The notes under the pieces are model-generated. The model saw only the letters and a list, made by a program, of their open reading frames with translations. It had not been told where the DNA came from and did not search any database. From CAZICM01 sp964537685 (GTDB lineage Bacteria; Myxococcota_A; Polyangia; Polyangiales; Polyangiaceae), in contig CAZICM010000095.1 in NCBI GenBank assembly GCA_964537685.1, forward strand, positions 1 to 24,126: a stretch of 24,126 bases of DNA, read 5' to 3'. Position 1 is the stretch's first letter. The number at the start of each line of letters is the position of its first letter. A program made the translations under genes and the position numbers. Positions 14,793-23,058 of this stretch are shown here, one piece after another.

Positions 14793-17003
14793 ATGCCGCA
14801 AACCGCAATTGCTTTTGAAGACACAGGCGCACCCCTTGACATTGGAACCTTGACGAGCGCTTTCGATACCGCCGATCCCGAGGACACGGGAGCCGTTGAT
14901 CTGAAAGGCGCAGCCGCCGCCGGCTCGACAGGAGCCGGCATTGGTGCCGCGCTTGGGACAGTGATCCCCGGTTTGGGCAATGTGGCAGGGGGCGCGATCG
15001 GGTTCGCGGCAGGAGCCGGGTTTTCAATGCTGGGGCAAGTATTGCCCAAAAAGAAGAAAAGCGCTCCGGCCAAGAAGCCCGCCGCTTGGCAACAACAGAT
15101 TGTGAACACGGCCCGAGCCCAGCCCAACAATCCCTACGCCGCCGCCGATGCGCTGTTATTGGCCGCACCTGGATTTGACTATGTGAGCGCCATGAAAGCC
15201 GGGCGCTTGCCTTCTCAAGTAGCCGCAACCGATGCGGGCAAACAAAGGGCCGCTGCATTGGAGCAGACCCATGGAGATGCTATACGAAAACAGCTTGCAG
15301 CTTATGCCCCCGAGGAACGGGCCATCATTGGAGCGGCTCTCACGGCAGGACTGGGGAAAGAAGCGCATCAAGTGATCTCCCGGATGCGGGCCGAGCGAAA
15401 GGCGGCCGAAGAGCGGGAAAGATCCGAGAAGGAAGCCGAATTGATGCGCGCCCAATTGTTGGAACTGGAAATGAGGCGCAATGCATTAGCCCAGGAAATA
15501 GCGTCCATGGGTCCGGCTCACTATGAAAAGAAAGACGCTCCCATGCAAGAGACTACGCCCCCAGCCAGTGCCGAGACCGCAGCACCGATGCAAACCACAC
15601 CCCCACCCAAATCGAGCGCGCCTAGCCAGCAGACACCCCCAGGCATGGAAGCGCCCTCGCCTTATTCACCCGCCGATCGGCCGAAGCCGCACACGCATAT
15701 CACCCAAATTCCCTTGAGCAAGGCCGCCATGACTTTGTTGTTGGCAAAGGTAGATGGAGTGTGGGCAATGCCTAAACGGGAAAAGCTTTTGATCGCGGGA
15801 AGGCTTTCGAAAGGGGTGCAAGACACAGCGGGCATTGATGCGGAGGCCGGGGAATATGTGGCCAAGCCAGGACAAACCCCCGCTGGCATCGCCCGATTGC
15901 TCACGGGAGACGAAACAAGGGCGCCCGAGCTTCTCGCCGCCAATCCATTTAAAGATCCCAATAACCCGCGATGGAAGATCCCGCCTTCTTATCAAATCTA
16001 TGCGGGTTCGATACCGAGTCAGACGGCGCCCATTGAGGAGACGGGAGCGACGCCTAAAGACGGAAAGCGGCAGCCAACAACGCAAAGGCAATATGTAGTT
16101 CGACAGGGAGAGCCGCCCTATTATTTCGCCTTGCGCGTTGGAGCGCTGGAGAGCGATCAGCATTGGTTTAGAAGCTTGAAATGGGCAAACCCTCATAAGC
16201 TTTTAAATGCGAAAGGGGATAACTTCTTAAAGTACAATGCGGGAGAAGTGCTCAATTATCCCGATAATTGGCCCAATCACACGGACGCCGTCCCCCAGAC
16301 AGCCAAGGGGCCGCCGGGGAGTTCTCCACAGCCCGGCCAAGGGCAGGCGCCATATGTGATTCCCGCGACTTGGCCCCAGATGCCAGGCATGCCCCAACAG
16401 CCCGGCCAAGGGCAAGCTCCTTATGTAATTCCCGCGACTTGGCCCCAGATGCCAGGCATGCCCGGGCAGCCGAGCCAAGCGCAGGGCGGAGGACAGCCAA
16501 TGACGCCCCCAACCGAGCAAGTTACGGCCGACCCTGCCGTTGTACACCAAAGCCAGGGCATCCTAGCGCATTGGGCAAAAATGCACCCAGGAGACACGAA
16601 CCCGGGCGCCCCAGGCTTCGGCACTTATCCCGATGATATTTCGGGGCAATTTACCTTTAGAACCCGCCAAACCCTTCAATACTTTCAAATATGGTGGCGA
16701 AAGGAAACAGGAACCCCGCTTCGAATGGACGGCTATTTGGATCAACCCACCTATCAAGCGCTTATTAAGTACATCGAAACCCGGGCCACTCAGGAAGTGC
16801 CCCAGGGGACCATCCCCTATGTGCCCAAGAAGCCAATGGGTTCAAACGAGCTTCCCTATCAAGTGCCCGCCCCAGGAACGCCCGTTCAACGCGACCCGCC
16901 CCCGCCTTGGCCAGGAGCTCCCAACAAATCCGAGGGGGATGGAGCCATTGTCGTTTTGCCCGTCACGGCTTTGGCCATACTTGCCGCCAACCTTTTAAGC
17001 TAG
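14793..17003 (+). CDS. LysM/peptidoglycan-binding membrane-associated protein with glycine zipper
   Basis: This 736-residue multidomain protein is probably an envelope-penetrating or virion protein. In order it has a glycine-zipper hydrophobic segment (about 44-84, GAGIGAALGTVIPGLG) before a KKKK block, a helical region and charged coiled coil (about 200-240), and a Pro-rich linker. Two LysM-like modules follow: about 353-386 (GEYVAKPGQTPAGIARLL) and about 433-490 (QYVVRQGEPPYYFALRVG). A 23-residue tandem repeat precedes a peptidoglycan-binding-type domain (about 583-665, FRTRQTLQYFQIWW and MDGYLDQPTYQALIKYI). A C-terminal hydrophobic span ends it (716-736). No catalytic muralytic motif is visible. 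ATG 14793 is preferred over TTG 14733, and ribosome-site support is weak. It heads the six-gene operon, seven bases before the next gene. Confidence 0.72.
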   Translation: MPQTAIAFEDTGAPLDIGTLTSAFDTADPEDTGAVDLKGAAAAGSTGAGIGAALGTVIPGLGNVAGGAIGFAAGAGFSMLGQVLPKKKKSAPAKKPAAWQQQIVNTARAQPNNPYAAADALLLAAPGFDYVSAMKAGRLPSQVAATDAGKQRAAALEQTHGDAIRKQLAAYAPEERAIIGAALTAGLGKEAHQVISRMRAERKAAEERERSEKEAELMRAQLLELEMRRNALAQEIASMGPAHYEKKDAPMQETTPPASAETAAPMQTTPPPKSSAPSQQTPPGMEAPSPYSPADRPKPHTHITQIPLSKAAMTLLLAKVDGVWAMPKREKLLIAGRLSKGVQDTAGIDAEAGEYVAKPGQTPAGIARLLTGDETRAPELLAANPFKDPNNPRWKIPPSYQIYAGSIPSQTAPIEETGATPKDGKRQPTTQRQYVVRQGEPPYYFALRVGALESDQHWFRSLKWANPHKLLNAKGDNFLKYNAGEVLNYPDNWPNHTDAVPQTAKGPPGSSPQPGQGQAPYVIPATWPQMPGMPQQPGQGQAPYVIPATWPQMPGMPGQPSQAQGGGQPMTPPTEQVTADPAVVHQSQGILAHWAKMHPGDTNPGAPGFGTYPDDISGQFTFRTRQTLQYFQIWWRKETGTPLRMDGYLDQPTYQALIKYIETRATQEVPQGTIPYVPKKPMGSNELPYQVPAPGTPVQRDPPPPWPGAPNKSEGDGAIVVLPVTALAILAANLLS
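16329..16466 (+). repeat. Two tandem 69-bp coding repeats
   Basis: Units 16329-16397 and 16398-16466 encode near-identical 23-residue Pro/Gln-rich segments containing YVIPATWPQMPGMP. A degenerate third unit starts at 16467 (QPSQAQ). The copies differ at only a few, mainly third-codon, positions, so the duplication is fairly recent and lies in the linker before the peptidoglycan-binding domain. Confidence 0.85.
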
Positions 17004-17010
17004 GTGCATC

Positions 17011-17865
17011 ATGCCCACCAACCCACAGCCATCATGGACCCATAAAGAGACCGATGGAGGGGGCACGACTTATGCAGCCTTTGCAACGGCCCTTTCCAAG
17101 GCTTGGGGAGCCGTTCCACGCCAAGAAGCGAGCCGGTATTACCGGGTTTTGATGCACTTGACGCTGCAGGCCGGTACTTTGAGCAACACGCCCCCAAGGC
17201 CAAACGGACAAGATATCGTCTTCGGGAACTACAGCGCCTCGCACTTTGGGGACGAACAGCGTCTATGGATTGCGTCAACCATCCTTCGATGGCCTTTGTT
17301 GATCGCCCTGCCCGATCGGGGTAATACCATCGCATTGCCTCCATCATCGATTAGCTCGGTAAATGGAGAACCCGCCGTTTTAATCAATCCCAACGAGACG
17401 GGCGAAATCACGATTTTAACGGTTGTTGCAGTGTGCGCCGTATGCGCCGCCGTTGTGGCTTGTGCCAATTGGGGCGCTAATGTGATCGATCGGCATCTTG
17501 CCCGGCAGGCCGATCATGACAATTTGGTGTTTTCAACATCAAAATCGATCGAATTGATTTTAAGCCACGCCAAAAGCGAAGCCGAGGCAGGAAAGAAGCT
17601 TCCTTGGTCGCCGGAAAAGTTAAAAGTGCTTGAAAATCTCGAGGCCATTCAAAAGGCGATCGCCGATAAAAAAGAAATTCCCCTTCCCATGCCCTTTGAA
17701 GGCGCGATTTCAAAAGTAGGCGCGGGCTTTGAGCACGTCGGCGAAGGGATCAAAGGTATTGGCGAAGGGGTGGGAAAGGGGGCCGAAAAAGCCGGTGAAT
17801 GGATACTTCCAGCCGCGATCCTGGGCGGATGTGCATTGCTCGCCTATTCGATCGGGAGGAAGTAG
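17011..17865 (+). CDS. Two-span membrane protein of unknown function
   Basis: This 284-residue product is unrecognised. The N-terminal 130 residues look globular and soluble (YAAFATALSKAWGAV, RYYRVLMHLTLQAG, QRLWIASTILRWPLLIAL). A hydrophobic span follows at 131-155 (ILTVVAVCAVCAAVVACA). Next come a helical charged region and a glycine-spaced amphipathic stretch (about 235-260, repeated GxGEGxxKG). A C-terminal span ends in a short basic tail (264-284). The architecture suggests a membrane-embedded structural component. It starts seven bases after the LysM gene with AGGTG upstream, so it is in the same transcript. Confidence 0.68.
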   Translation: MPTNPQPSWTHKETDGGGTTYAAFATALSKAWGAVPRQEASRYYRVLMHLTLQAGTLSNTPPRPNGQDIVFGNYSASHFGDEQRLWIASTILRWPLLIALPDRGNTIALPPSSISSVNGEPAVLINPNETGEITILTVVAVCAVCAAVVACANWGANVIDRHLARQADHDNLVFSTSKSIELILSHAKSEAEAGKKLPWSPEKLKVLENLEAIQKAIADKKEIPLPMPFEGAISKVGAGFEHVGEGIKGIGEGVGKGAEKAGEWILPAAILGGCALLAYSIGRK

Positions 17866-17954
17866 CCGCTTTTGTGTTCACGGAAACCCATTGAATCGAA
17901 TTGTTTTGAATGAGGGCCGAGGCACTTGCCCCGCGTTCTCAGGGAGTGATGACA

Positions 17955-18557
17955 ATGGCGAAAAAAAAGCGCTCGAAAGTGGGAAAAGTGCTTCTCACGC
18001 AAGGCCAATACGAAAGTATTCGAAAGAAGGCTTCGGCCGGATATCAAGCCGCCAAGCGCGGAATTGTGCACGTAGGCCGCCGCTCTTATGAATTCGTCCG
18101 ATCGGATGCAGGGCATAAAAGCGGCATTGTGCCCGTCGCCGCCGCAGCGCTTACGGCGATGATGGCGGGATGGGATGAGATCAAAAAGCGCCAATTTATC
18201 AAAGATAATTGGTGGTTTTTGCCCTTGATGCTGATGCTCGTGGGTTGGGTGGTGCGCTATTGGGCCTTGAAACACGGGCGATCCCGATTGGCCGAGGCCG
18301 GAACAACGCTGCTTGTCACGGGTGTTGTCCTGATGTGGCAAGCCTATAAAAACCAACCAAAGAAGCAGGAGCAGCCTTTTAGCCAGCAGCCCGGCGAGCA
18401 GGCATCCGGGCCGGAGGAGGGCGGAGCCGGTAGGCACTGGATTCGCACCGCCGATAATCAATATGTGAGCGCGCCCGCCGCATTGACGGAGGGATCGCGC
18501 TTCGACGCCGCCGCCACCATGGCAAACAGTCTTTATGAGGAACCAATTCGATCATAA
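17955..18557 (+). CDS. Small basic membrane protein of unknown function
   Basis: The 200-residue product has a very basic N-terminus (MAKKKRSKVGK) and a possible short span at 56-73. Two clear membrane segments follow, at about 86-105 (WWFLPLMLMLVGWVVRYWAL) and 112-131. A Gln/Gly-rich tail ends it. It has no recognised domain. ATG 17955 is chosen because AGGGAG lies eight bases upstream; ATG 17949 is too close to that site. The basic, possibly nucleic-acid-facing N-terminus beside membrane spans is typical of internal-membrane proteins of lipid-containing phages, but that is an analogy only. Confidence 0.68.
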   Translation: MAKKKRSKVGKVLLTQGQYESIRKKASAGYQAAKRGIVHVGRRSYEFVRSDAGHKSGIVPVAAAALTAMMAGWDEIKKRQFIKDNWWFLPLMLMLVGWVVRYWALKHGRSRLAEAGTTLLVTGVVLMWQAYKNQPKKQEQPFSQQPGEQASGPEEGGAGRHWIRTADNQYVSAPAALTEGSRFDAAATMANSLYEEPIRS

Positions 18558-18568
18558 TGGAGAAAATC

Positions 18569-19867
18569 ATGGATGAACTCAGCATTGAAGAGACGGGAGC
18601 CATAACCGATTTTTTGGGTCAATTGGATCGAGATGGCAATCAACAAACCGAGGGGCCGGACGCGGAGAACGAGGCGATTTTAACCGAAGAGCCCGAGGAC
18701 GAGACCCAAGGGCCGGAGGACGAGGAAACCGGATCGGCGTTCAGCGTGCAGGGGGCCGCTTCGGCGATGCTTTCAGGCTCGTTTAAAGCGGAACTCGACA
18801 AGCTTACGGGGCAGTTGTCCGCATTGGTGAAGGGCAAAAAAGGAGGCTTTACGCCGAGGCAAGCGGCGCAAATGCTTTTGTTGGCCAAGCAATCCAATCA
18901 GCGCAGAATCCCGCTTCCGAAGCGCCCATTGGTCTGGAAAAGGCCGCCCACGGTGCCGCCGCCTTCCCCGGGCATGGTGAAACGCCGAAAAGAGCTCTAC
19001 GAAGTGGCGAAGCGGCGTTACAAAGGCGATTTGATCGTTGAAAGGGGTTTTTATTATTCCGTTGGTGAATTCATTTTAGACGGGGTTGCCGATGGAAAAC
19101 GCCATTTCTTAATTGCCCGCGCCCAGGGTTCAGACGCCGCCGTCATGACCTTTTTTCACGAGTCCATTGATGAGACCTCGACGCGATTGGGGAACAATTA
19201 CAGAGTATCGGTGAGTGACACCAACCTTCGAAAACCCGGCCGCACAAGCTATTTAGAGCAAATCTTTTTGATTGAGTCCATTTCCGCCGAGTTCCGCGGA
19301 CTTCGCGCGAAATATTCGGAAAAGGCCATCAATGACGCAAGCTTCACCAATCCCGATATTGTTTCGGCGCTTTCGGGCAATAGTTATTTATTCGATGATT
19401 CAACGCTGATTTTGCCGGGCAATATTTTTCGCAATGACGACGGCGTCTGCGAGCTTGAACGAGCACTTCACGGAGCGGGCATTTTGAAATTCAGAAGGCG
19501 GGTAAATGAAGCCGGCGATAACAGCAATTCGAACGCGGTATTGATCGACACATGGAGGCACATTCCCATTGATCGGCAGCGCGAGAGCGTCAAAGAAACC
19601 AGCGGAGCCGCGCCCGTTCTCGATTACCTCAATAAGCAAGAGGGCTTTTTGTGGAGCCTCGATCCTGAGAACCCCGATCTAGGCGAGTTCAATGCAATGG
19701 TGGAGCTCAGGGAAGATTTTGTGTTTCCCGTTGAGCCCGTCGATTTGGGCTCAGGGTCGCAAATCATCCCTGAAAAAGTGGGTTTGTATTTTGCCTTGAG
19801 GGTGTACGGTATTGGTATTCGGCCGAGAAAATCGCAATTGCGCGAAATTGGAAGCAAAGCGCGATGA
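18569..19867 (+). CDS. Candidate major structural protein of the element
   Basis: This 432-residue protein has an acidic disordered head (about 20-55) and a helical stretch with Lys/Gly-rich residues (70-110). A basic Pro-rich linker (KRPLVWKRPPTVPPP) follows. From about 155 to the end it is a long beta-rich domain with little Cys (FYYSVGEFILDGV, HFLIARAQGSDAAVMTFFHES, FLIESISAEFRG, DSTLILPGNIFRN, VGLYFALRVYGIGIRP). No enzymatic motif is visible. Size, position and beta content would fit a jelly-roll capsid protein, but no sequence match is claimed. ATG 18569 has GGAG six bases upstream; ATG 18557, overlapping the previous stop as TAATG, is an alternative. Its stop overlaps the next start as ATGA, implying coupled synthesis of the two proteins. 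Confidence 0.68.
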   Translation: MDELSIEETGAITDFLGQLDRDGNQQTEGPDAENEAILTEEPEDETQGPEDEETGSAFSVQGAASAMLSGSFKAELDKLTGQLSALVKGKKGGFTPRQAAQMLLLAKQSNQRRIPLPKRPLVWKRPPTVPPPSPGMVKRRKELYEVAKRRYKGDLIVERGFYYSVGEFILDGVADGKRHFLIARAQGSDAAVMTFFHESIDETSTRLGNNYRVSVSDTNLRKPGRTSYLEQIFLIESISAEFRGLRAKYSEKAINDASFTNPDIVSALSGNSYLFDDSTLILPGNIFRNDDGVCELERALHGAGILKFRRRVNEAGDNSNSNAVLIDTWRHIPIDRQRESVKETSGAAPVLDYLNKQEGFLWSLDPENPDLGEFNAMVELREDFVFPVEPVDLGSGSQIIPEKVGLYFALRVYGIGIRPRKSQLREIGSKAR

Positions 19868-20325
19868 TCCCGGTCAAGCGAATCACGGGCGAGGTTGTAT
19901 CGCTGAATGTAGACAATCCCGGGCAATGGTCAGGCATTTTGATCGTATTTCGATTTCCTGCCTTTGCTTTGGATTTTGGTGTTCGGCGATTTTTGAGATG
20001 GAAGGTCAATGCATCGATACGCATACCCGCCGATTTGCTTGAAGTCATGCCAGGGGATGAAAAGAAGGCTGAATGGATAGGATTGGGGCGCCCGATTATT
20101 ACGCCCGCGCCTGTTCAGCAAACGCAGGCCGTTGGTGTTTGCTATTTTCCGCCTAAGCTTTCAGGCCGCGATGAAAATATTTTAGGGGCTCAATTTACCT
20201 TTTCATCGCCTTTTCAATCGCTCAATGACCGCGCCCGGGATGATCGGATTGCCGATATTTGGTTATCACCGATTTTAGGGCAAACATCATCGATTGGATT
20301 GTTCACGGTTCCCTTTCGAGGATAG
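19864..20325 (+). CDS. Beta-rich 153-residue protein, possible minor structural protein
   Basis: This unrecognised 153-residue product has alternating hydrophobic strands throughout (ITGEVVSLNVDN, WSGILIVFRFPAFALDFGVRRFLRW, NASIRIPADLLEV, AVGVCYFPPKL, GAQFTFSSPF, SIGLFTVPFRG). It has no signal peptide, membrane span or enzymatic motif. It is translationally coupled to the 432-residue gene by ATGA and ends two bases before the lysozyme-like start. A small beta-sandwich partner of the candidate major protein is the simplest reading, and this is inference. Confidence 0.65.
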   Translation: MIPVKRITGEVVSLNVDNPGQWSGILIVFRFPAFALDFGVRRFLRWKVNASIRIPADLLEVMPGDEKKAEWIGLGRPIITPAPVQQTQAVGVCYFPPKLSGRDENILGAQFTFSSPFQSLNDRARDDRIADIWLSPILGQTSSIGLFTVPFRG

Positions 20326-20327
20326 AC

Positions 20328-21161
20328 ATGCCGACGACCGAGCAAGCCCGCGATATTCTTCTTTCGATTTGGCCCAAAGTGACCAAACAAACGAAGATTC
20401 ATCCCGCAGAAATGCAGCTTGTTTTGGCGATTTTCCGCGCCGAGTCGGGCTATGGGCAATGGCCTGCCGGATCGGCGATGGAGGATTCGAAAAATTGGGG
20501 CGCCATTCATTGCCCAAACAAGGGCAGCGATTGCTCACCCGGAGCGCAAAAGGGCAAGACCTGCGCATTGTATGTCGATAGTATGGATGGCACGGCGAAA
20601 ACCCGGTATGAACAGTGTTTTCGTGTGTATGCGAGCCATGAAGAGGGCGCCGCCGATGCTTTGCGGCATTTGTACGAATACCGGCCAAGCTTGCCGGGCG
20701 CATTGGTCACGGGGGATGCGTTGTTGGTCGCCCATCTGATGAAAATGACGCATTATCATACAATGCCGAGCCGCGCCTATGCATTGGGTTTATACAACAA
20801 TGCCGTTGAGATTGCCGAACGGCTGAACGAGCCGCTTTATGTGACATTGCCGCCATGCCCGGCATGCGGAGCGGGAGCGGGGGAAGCTTGCGAACCTGGA
20901 TGCAAGAAGCCCGGGCCGGTGATTCAGCAGGGGCCGCTTGTGCCGATTCCCGGGCCGGGCGCACCGCAGCCGCCGCCGCCGGGGATGCCCGCTCCGGCGC
21001 CGCAAACGCCCTTTCCCGGGCCGAGCGGGCCGCCGGGGATGCCGAGGGCGCCGACGGTCCAAGCGTCACGGGAAGAGGCGGAGGAGGGCGGAGGGGGAAG
21101 CGCGCTTCCGCTTGTGTTGTCGATTGGGGCAATGGGGGTGATTTCGGTTCTTACTCGATAG
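20328..21161 (+). CDS. Lysozyme-like muralytic enzyme with C-terminal membrane anchor
   Basis: Residues 1-165 of this 277-residue protein resemble a lysozyme/glucosaminidase-type domain. AIFRAESGYGQWP contains Glu 39 as candidate catalytic acid, followed by KNWGAI (55-60), two Cys pairs and a helical region ending in AYALGLYNNAVEIAERL. A CPACGAG...CEPGC knuckle starts near 177. A long Pro/Gly linker leads to a C-terminal hydrophobic span (about 256-275, ALPLVLSIGAMGVISVL). No secretion signal is present, which is typical for virion-associated wall hydrolases. PRD1 P7 is a known example of a muralytic enzyme with a C-terminal span. ATG 20328 is supported by GAGGA five bases upstream. The last 11 bases overlap the end of the convergent TOPRIM gene. 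The exact glycosidase class is undecided. Confidence 0.7.
   Translation: MPTTEQARDILLSIWPKVTKQTKIHPAEMQLVLAIFRAESGYGQWPAGSAMEDSKNWGAIHCPNKGSDCSPGAQKGKTCALYVDSMDGTAKTRYEQCFRVYASHEEGAADALRHLYEYRPSLPGALVTGDALLVAHLMKMTHYHTMPSRAYALGLYNNAVEIAERLNEPLYVTLPPCPACGAGAGEACEPGCKKPGPVIQQGPLVPIPGPGAPQPPPPGMPAPAPQTPFPGPSGPPGMPRAPTVQASREEAEEGGGGSALPLVLSIGAMGVISVLTR
21102..21161 (+). repeat. Direct repeat copy A (3' end of lysozyme-like gene)
   Basis: These 60 bases align without gaps to 23286-23345 with 52 identities, including an unbroken 27-base core (21111-21137 and 23295-23321). They encode the C-terminal membrane anchor and stop codon. The two copies bracket the PARIS-like pair. Confidence 0.88.
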
Positions 21162-21900
21162 TCTTTCCCATCCGACGTTGCAGCTTCAGAATCAACTGTT
21201 CGCACATTTTGTGGTCAGGGCTTGTTGCGCAGAGCTCAATGATAACATCCTTGCTATATTTTGCTTTTCGCCCAGGCCGGCTCAGTGTGCGCACAAGTAC
21301 CTCAAGAACTTGCTTCCCTCGGATCATCCGCTTTGGGTTTTTTTGGATTTCTGCTCTGATGGTAGGATCTGCTTCTTTGAAGCCGCGCTCCTGAATGAAC
21401 TGAGGACACAATGCTTGATGGTTGAGTGGAATCAGTCGATTCAGATGAATGTCGAGTTGCGGTAAACGATTCATGCGCCATTCCTCCACTTCAAAGGCGA
21501 ACCAGCGGGCTAATTCCATCAGAAGATTCTGAATTTCAGAGAGTTCATCCGCATCACACAATCGATCAATTGCGCTACCATCAAGAAGATCGTTTTCAAT
21601 GCTGTAACCGTTGGTGAAAATAATATCGGCGTAAGCATCCGGAATCGCTCCAAAAAGCCACATGTCACGATCAGCAAGGAAAGCTACATTTAGATGATCG
21701 AATTCGTGACGGCGCTTGAAGACTTCGAGAACGCTGGTGCGTGATCCTGCCTGTAAAACGGTGCCACCAGGAAAATTGAGTCTACGTTCCACCAGGCGAT
21801 AAATTGATGCATCAGTGACCCCTTCCACGATCAGCGTGGGAATGCTCGTTTTCGTGAGCGTGGATACCAGTTCGTCCACGGTAAGAGGCGGCAAAGGCAT
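21151..21900 (-). CDS. ariB: DUF4435/TOPRIM effector of a PARIS-like defence system
   Basis: This 249-residue protein has the DUF4435 TOPRIM layout: TLIVEGVTDASIY with Glu 26, AFLADRDMW with Asp 77 and Asp 79, and the family block FTNGYSIENDLL. The C-terminal half is helical. In PARIS, AriB is held by the ATPase AriA and is released on sensing phage anti-restriction proteins; it then acts as a toxic TOPRIM nuclease on host tRNA. The TOPRIM Glu and Asp residues are intact, so this copy should be active. ATG 21900 has GGAGG six bases upstream; ATG 21906 overlaps that site and is unlikely. It follows the ATPase gene by two bases. The pair is more A+T rich than the surrounding operon and runs against it, which marks it as cargo. 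Other ATPase-DUF4435 systems remain possible. Confidence 0.8.
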   Translation of the reverse strand: MPLPPLTVDELVSTLTKTSIPTLIVEGVTDASIYRLVERRLNFPGGTVLQAGSRTSVLEVFKRRHEFDHLNVAFLADRDMWLFGAIPDAYADIIFTNGYSIENDLLDGSAIDRLCDADELSEIQNLLMELARWFAFEVEEWRMNRLPQLDIHLNRLIPLNHQALCPQFIQERGFKEADPTIRAEIQKNPKRMIRGKQVLEVLVRTLSRPGRKAKYSKDVIIELCATSPDHKMCEQLILKLQRRMGKTIE

Positions 21901-21902
21901 GT

Positions 21903-23042
21903 TCATCCTCCCCGATCGTCATGAAGTATCAGTTCGCGGTCAGAGTACTTCGAATAAATAAATGGGGAATGCGTGGCCACTATGAATTGATTAGCCGTGC
22001 CCTGTTGCAGGAGTGTTGGAAACAGTTGTCGTTGCCAATCAACGTGAAGGCTGATTTCCGGTTCGTCGATGAAGATGACTCCATTATGCTCGAAGGCGTT
22101 ATACACAAGGAAGCTCAGCATCTGTTTCTCTCCTGCCGAGAGCTTGTCTGATGCGATTGCTTGTTGCGCATCGCCGAGTGTCACGCGCGAAGTCACTTGT
22201 ATACCCTTATGCTGAAAAATCCTGGAAATCAAGTCACTGAGAGCTGAGAATGGCCGGAGAAGATTTTCCTGTTTACCAGCATGAAGCTTCACCTGTCCTT
22301 GAATACTCTCGAGAGTTTCTTGAGCGATTTCAAGTTTTTTCGCCTCGGATGTTGCGCTGTTCGTGAGTTCGTCATGTCGTTTCATCAAGTCAAATATGTC
22401 CGTTGACAGTTTTCGATGATCCTCATTGATCCTCTCAGAGACATCAGCATAGTGGTTTGTCAACGACGAAACGATATCTTGTGTTGAAATCGAAGTAACA
22501 AAATGATGCCCGCGCACACTTAAGAGATTGGCCAATGCAGAAAAAGAGGACTCCATGCGAACTGGTGAGTCAAGTAGAACCATTTGCTCGCCGTCTGCAA
22601 ATCGACGGCCCGATACACCCATCGAAAACCCCCCTTCAATTCGCCGAAAAGTCGGAAAAAACAGGGACGATCCTACTCCTGCGACAAGGCGGTTGAGCGC
22701 TTCAATCCGATCGGATTCAGGGTGCCCTATCCCGGTCTGAGTCGGTTTATCGGGCATCTTGATTTCCCATCGCATTAAAGGACGCGATTTTCGCTTTTCA
22801 GTGCGAATCGAAAGATCGTAGTCGCTTGTTTCCACCTCCGCCGACGTAAAATCCATTTCGTGGAGGATTCGTTCGTTGTTTCCGCTAATCATGAACCAAA
22901 GAAGCTTTAGCAGAGTTGTTTTCCCGCTGCCGTTTTTTCCAGTAACAATATTGATGTCCTCGTGAAAGTTGAGATCACAACTGACACGCCCATTGAGATT
23001 TTCCACTTTGAATCGCTTGATCATTGTCGAATTGGTTCCCAT
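21903..23042 (-). CDS. ariA: AAA/ABC-type ATPase of a PARIS-like defence system
   Basis: The 379-residue ATPase belongs to the AAA_15/AAA_21 group. Walker A is GKNGSGKTT (35-43), the ABC-like signature LSAGEKQ is at 301-307, Walker B is VIFIDEPE (DEPE 326-329), and the switch His is in ATHSPF. A coiled-coil insertion lies between (about 200-270, SERINEDHRKLSTDIF). It has no TOPRIM of its own, unlike OLD-family or Gabija GajA proteins, because that domain is in the next gene. In PARIS, AriA senses the phage trigger and holds AriB. ATG 23042 has GGAAG close upstream; ATG 23024 (MIKRFKVENLNG) is the more family-like N-terminus and is a real alternative. The likely promoter lies in 23043-23150 on the minus strand. 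Confidence 0.82.
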   Translation of the reverse strand: MGTNSTMIKRFKVENLNGRVSCDLNFHEDINIVTGKNGSGKTTLLKLLWFMISGNNERILHEMDFTSAEVETSDYDLSIRTEKRKSRPLMRWEIKMPDKPTQTGIGHPESDRIEALNRLVAGVGSSLFFPTFRRIEGGFSMGVSGRRFADGEQMVLLDSPVRMESSFSALANLLSVRGHHFVTSISTQDIVSSLTNHYADVSERINEDHRKLSTDIFDLMKRHDELTNSATSEAKKLEIAQETLESIQGQVKLHAGKQENLLRPFSALSDLISRIFQHKGIQVTSRVTLGDAQQAIASDKLSAGEKQMLSFLVYNAFEHNGVIFIDEPEISLHVDWQRQLFPTLLQQGTANQFIVATHSPFIYSKYSDRELILHDDRGG

Positions 23043-23058
23043 GCGCTTCCAACTGAAG

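Noticed and set aside
16252..16550. Antisense frames across the 69-bp tandem repeats
   Set aside because: They arise because the repeat unit is a multiple of three, so all frames stay open; there is no start-site support.
21151..23042. OLD-family or Gabija interpretation of the ATPase/TOPRIM pair
   Set aside because: In those systems the TOPRIM domain is fused to the ATPase, and Gabija pairs it with a UvrD-like helicase. Here the TOPRIM is a separate DUF4435 protein, which fits PARIS better.
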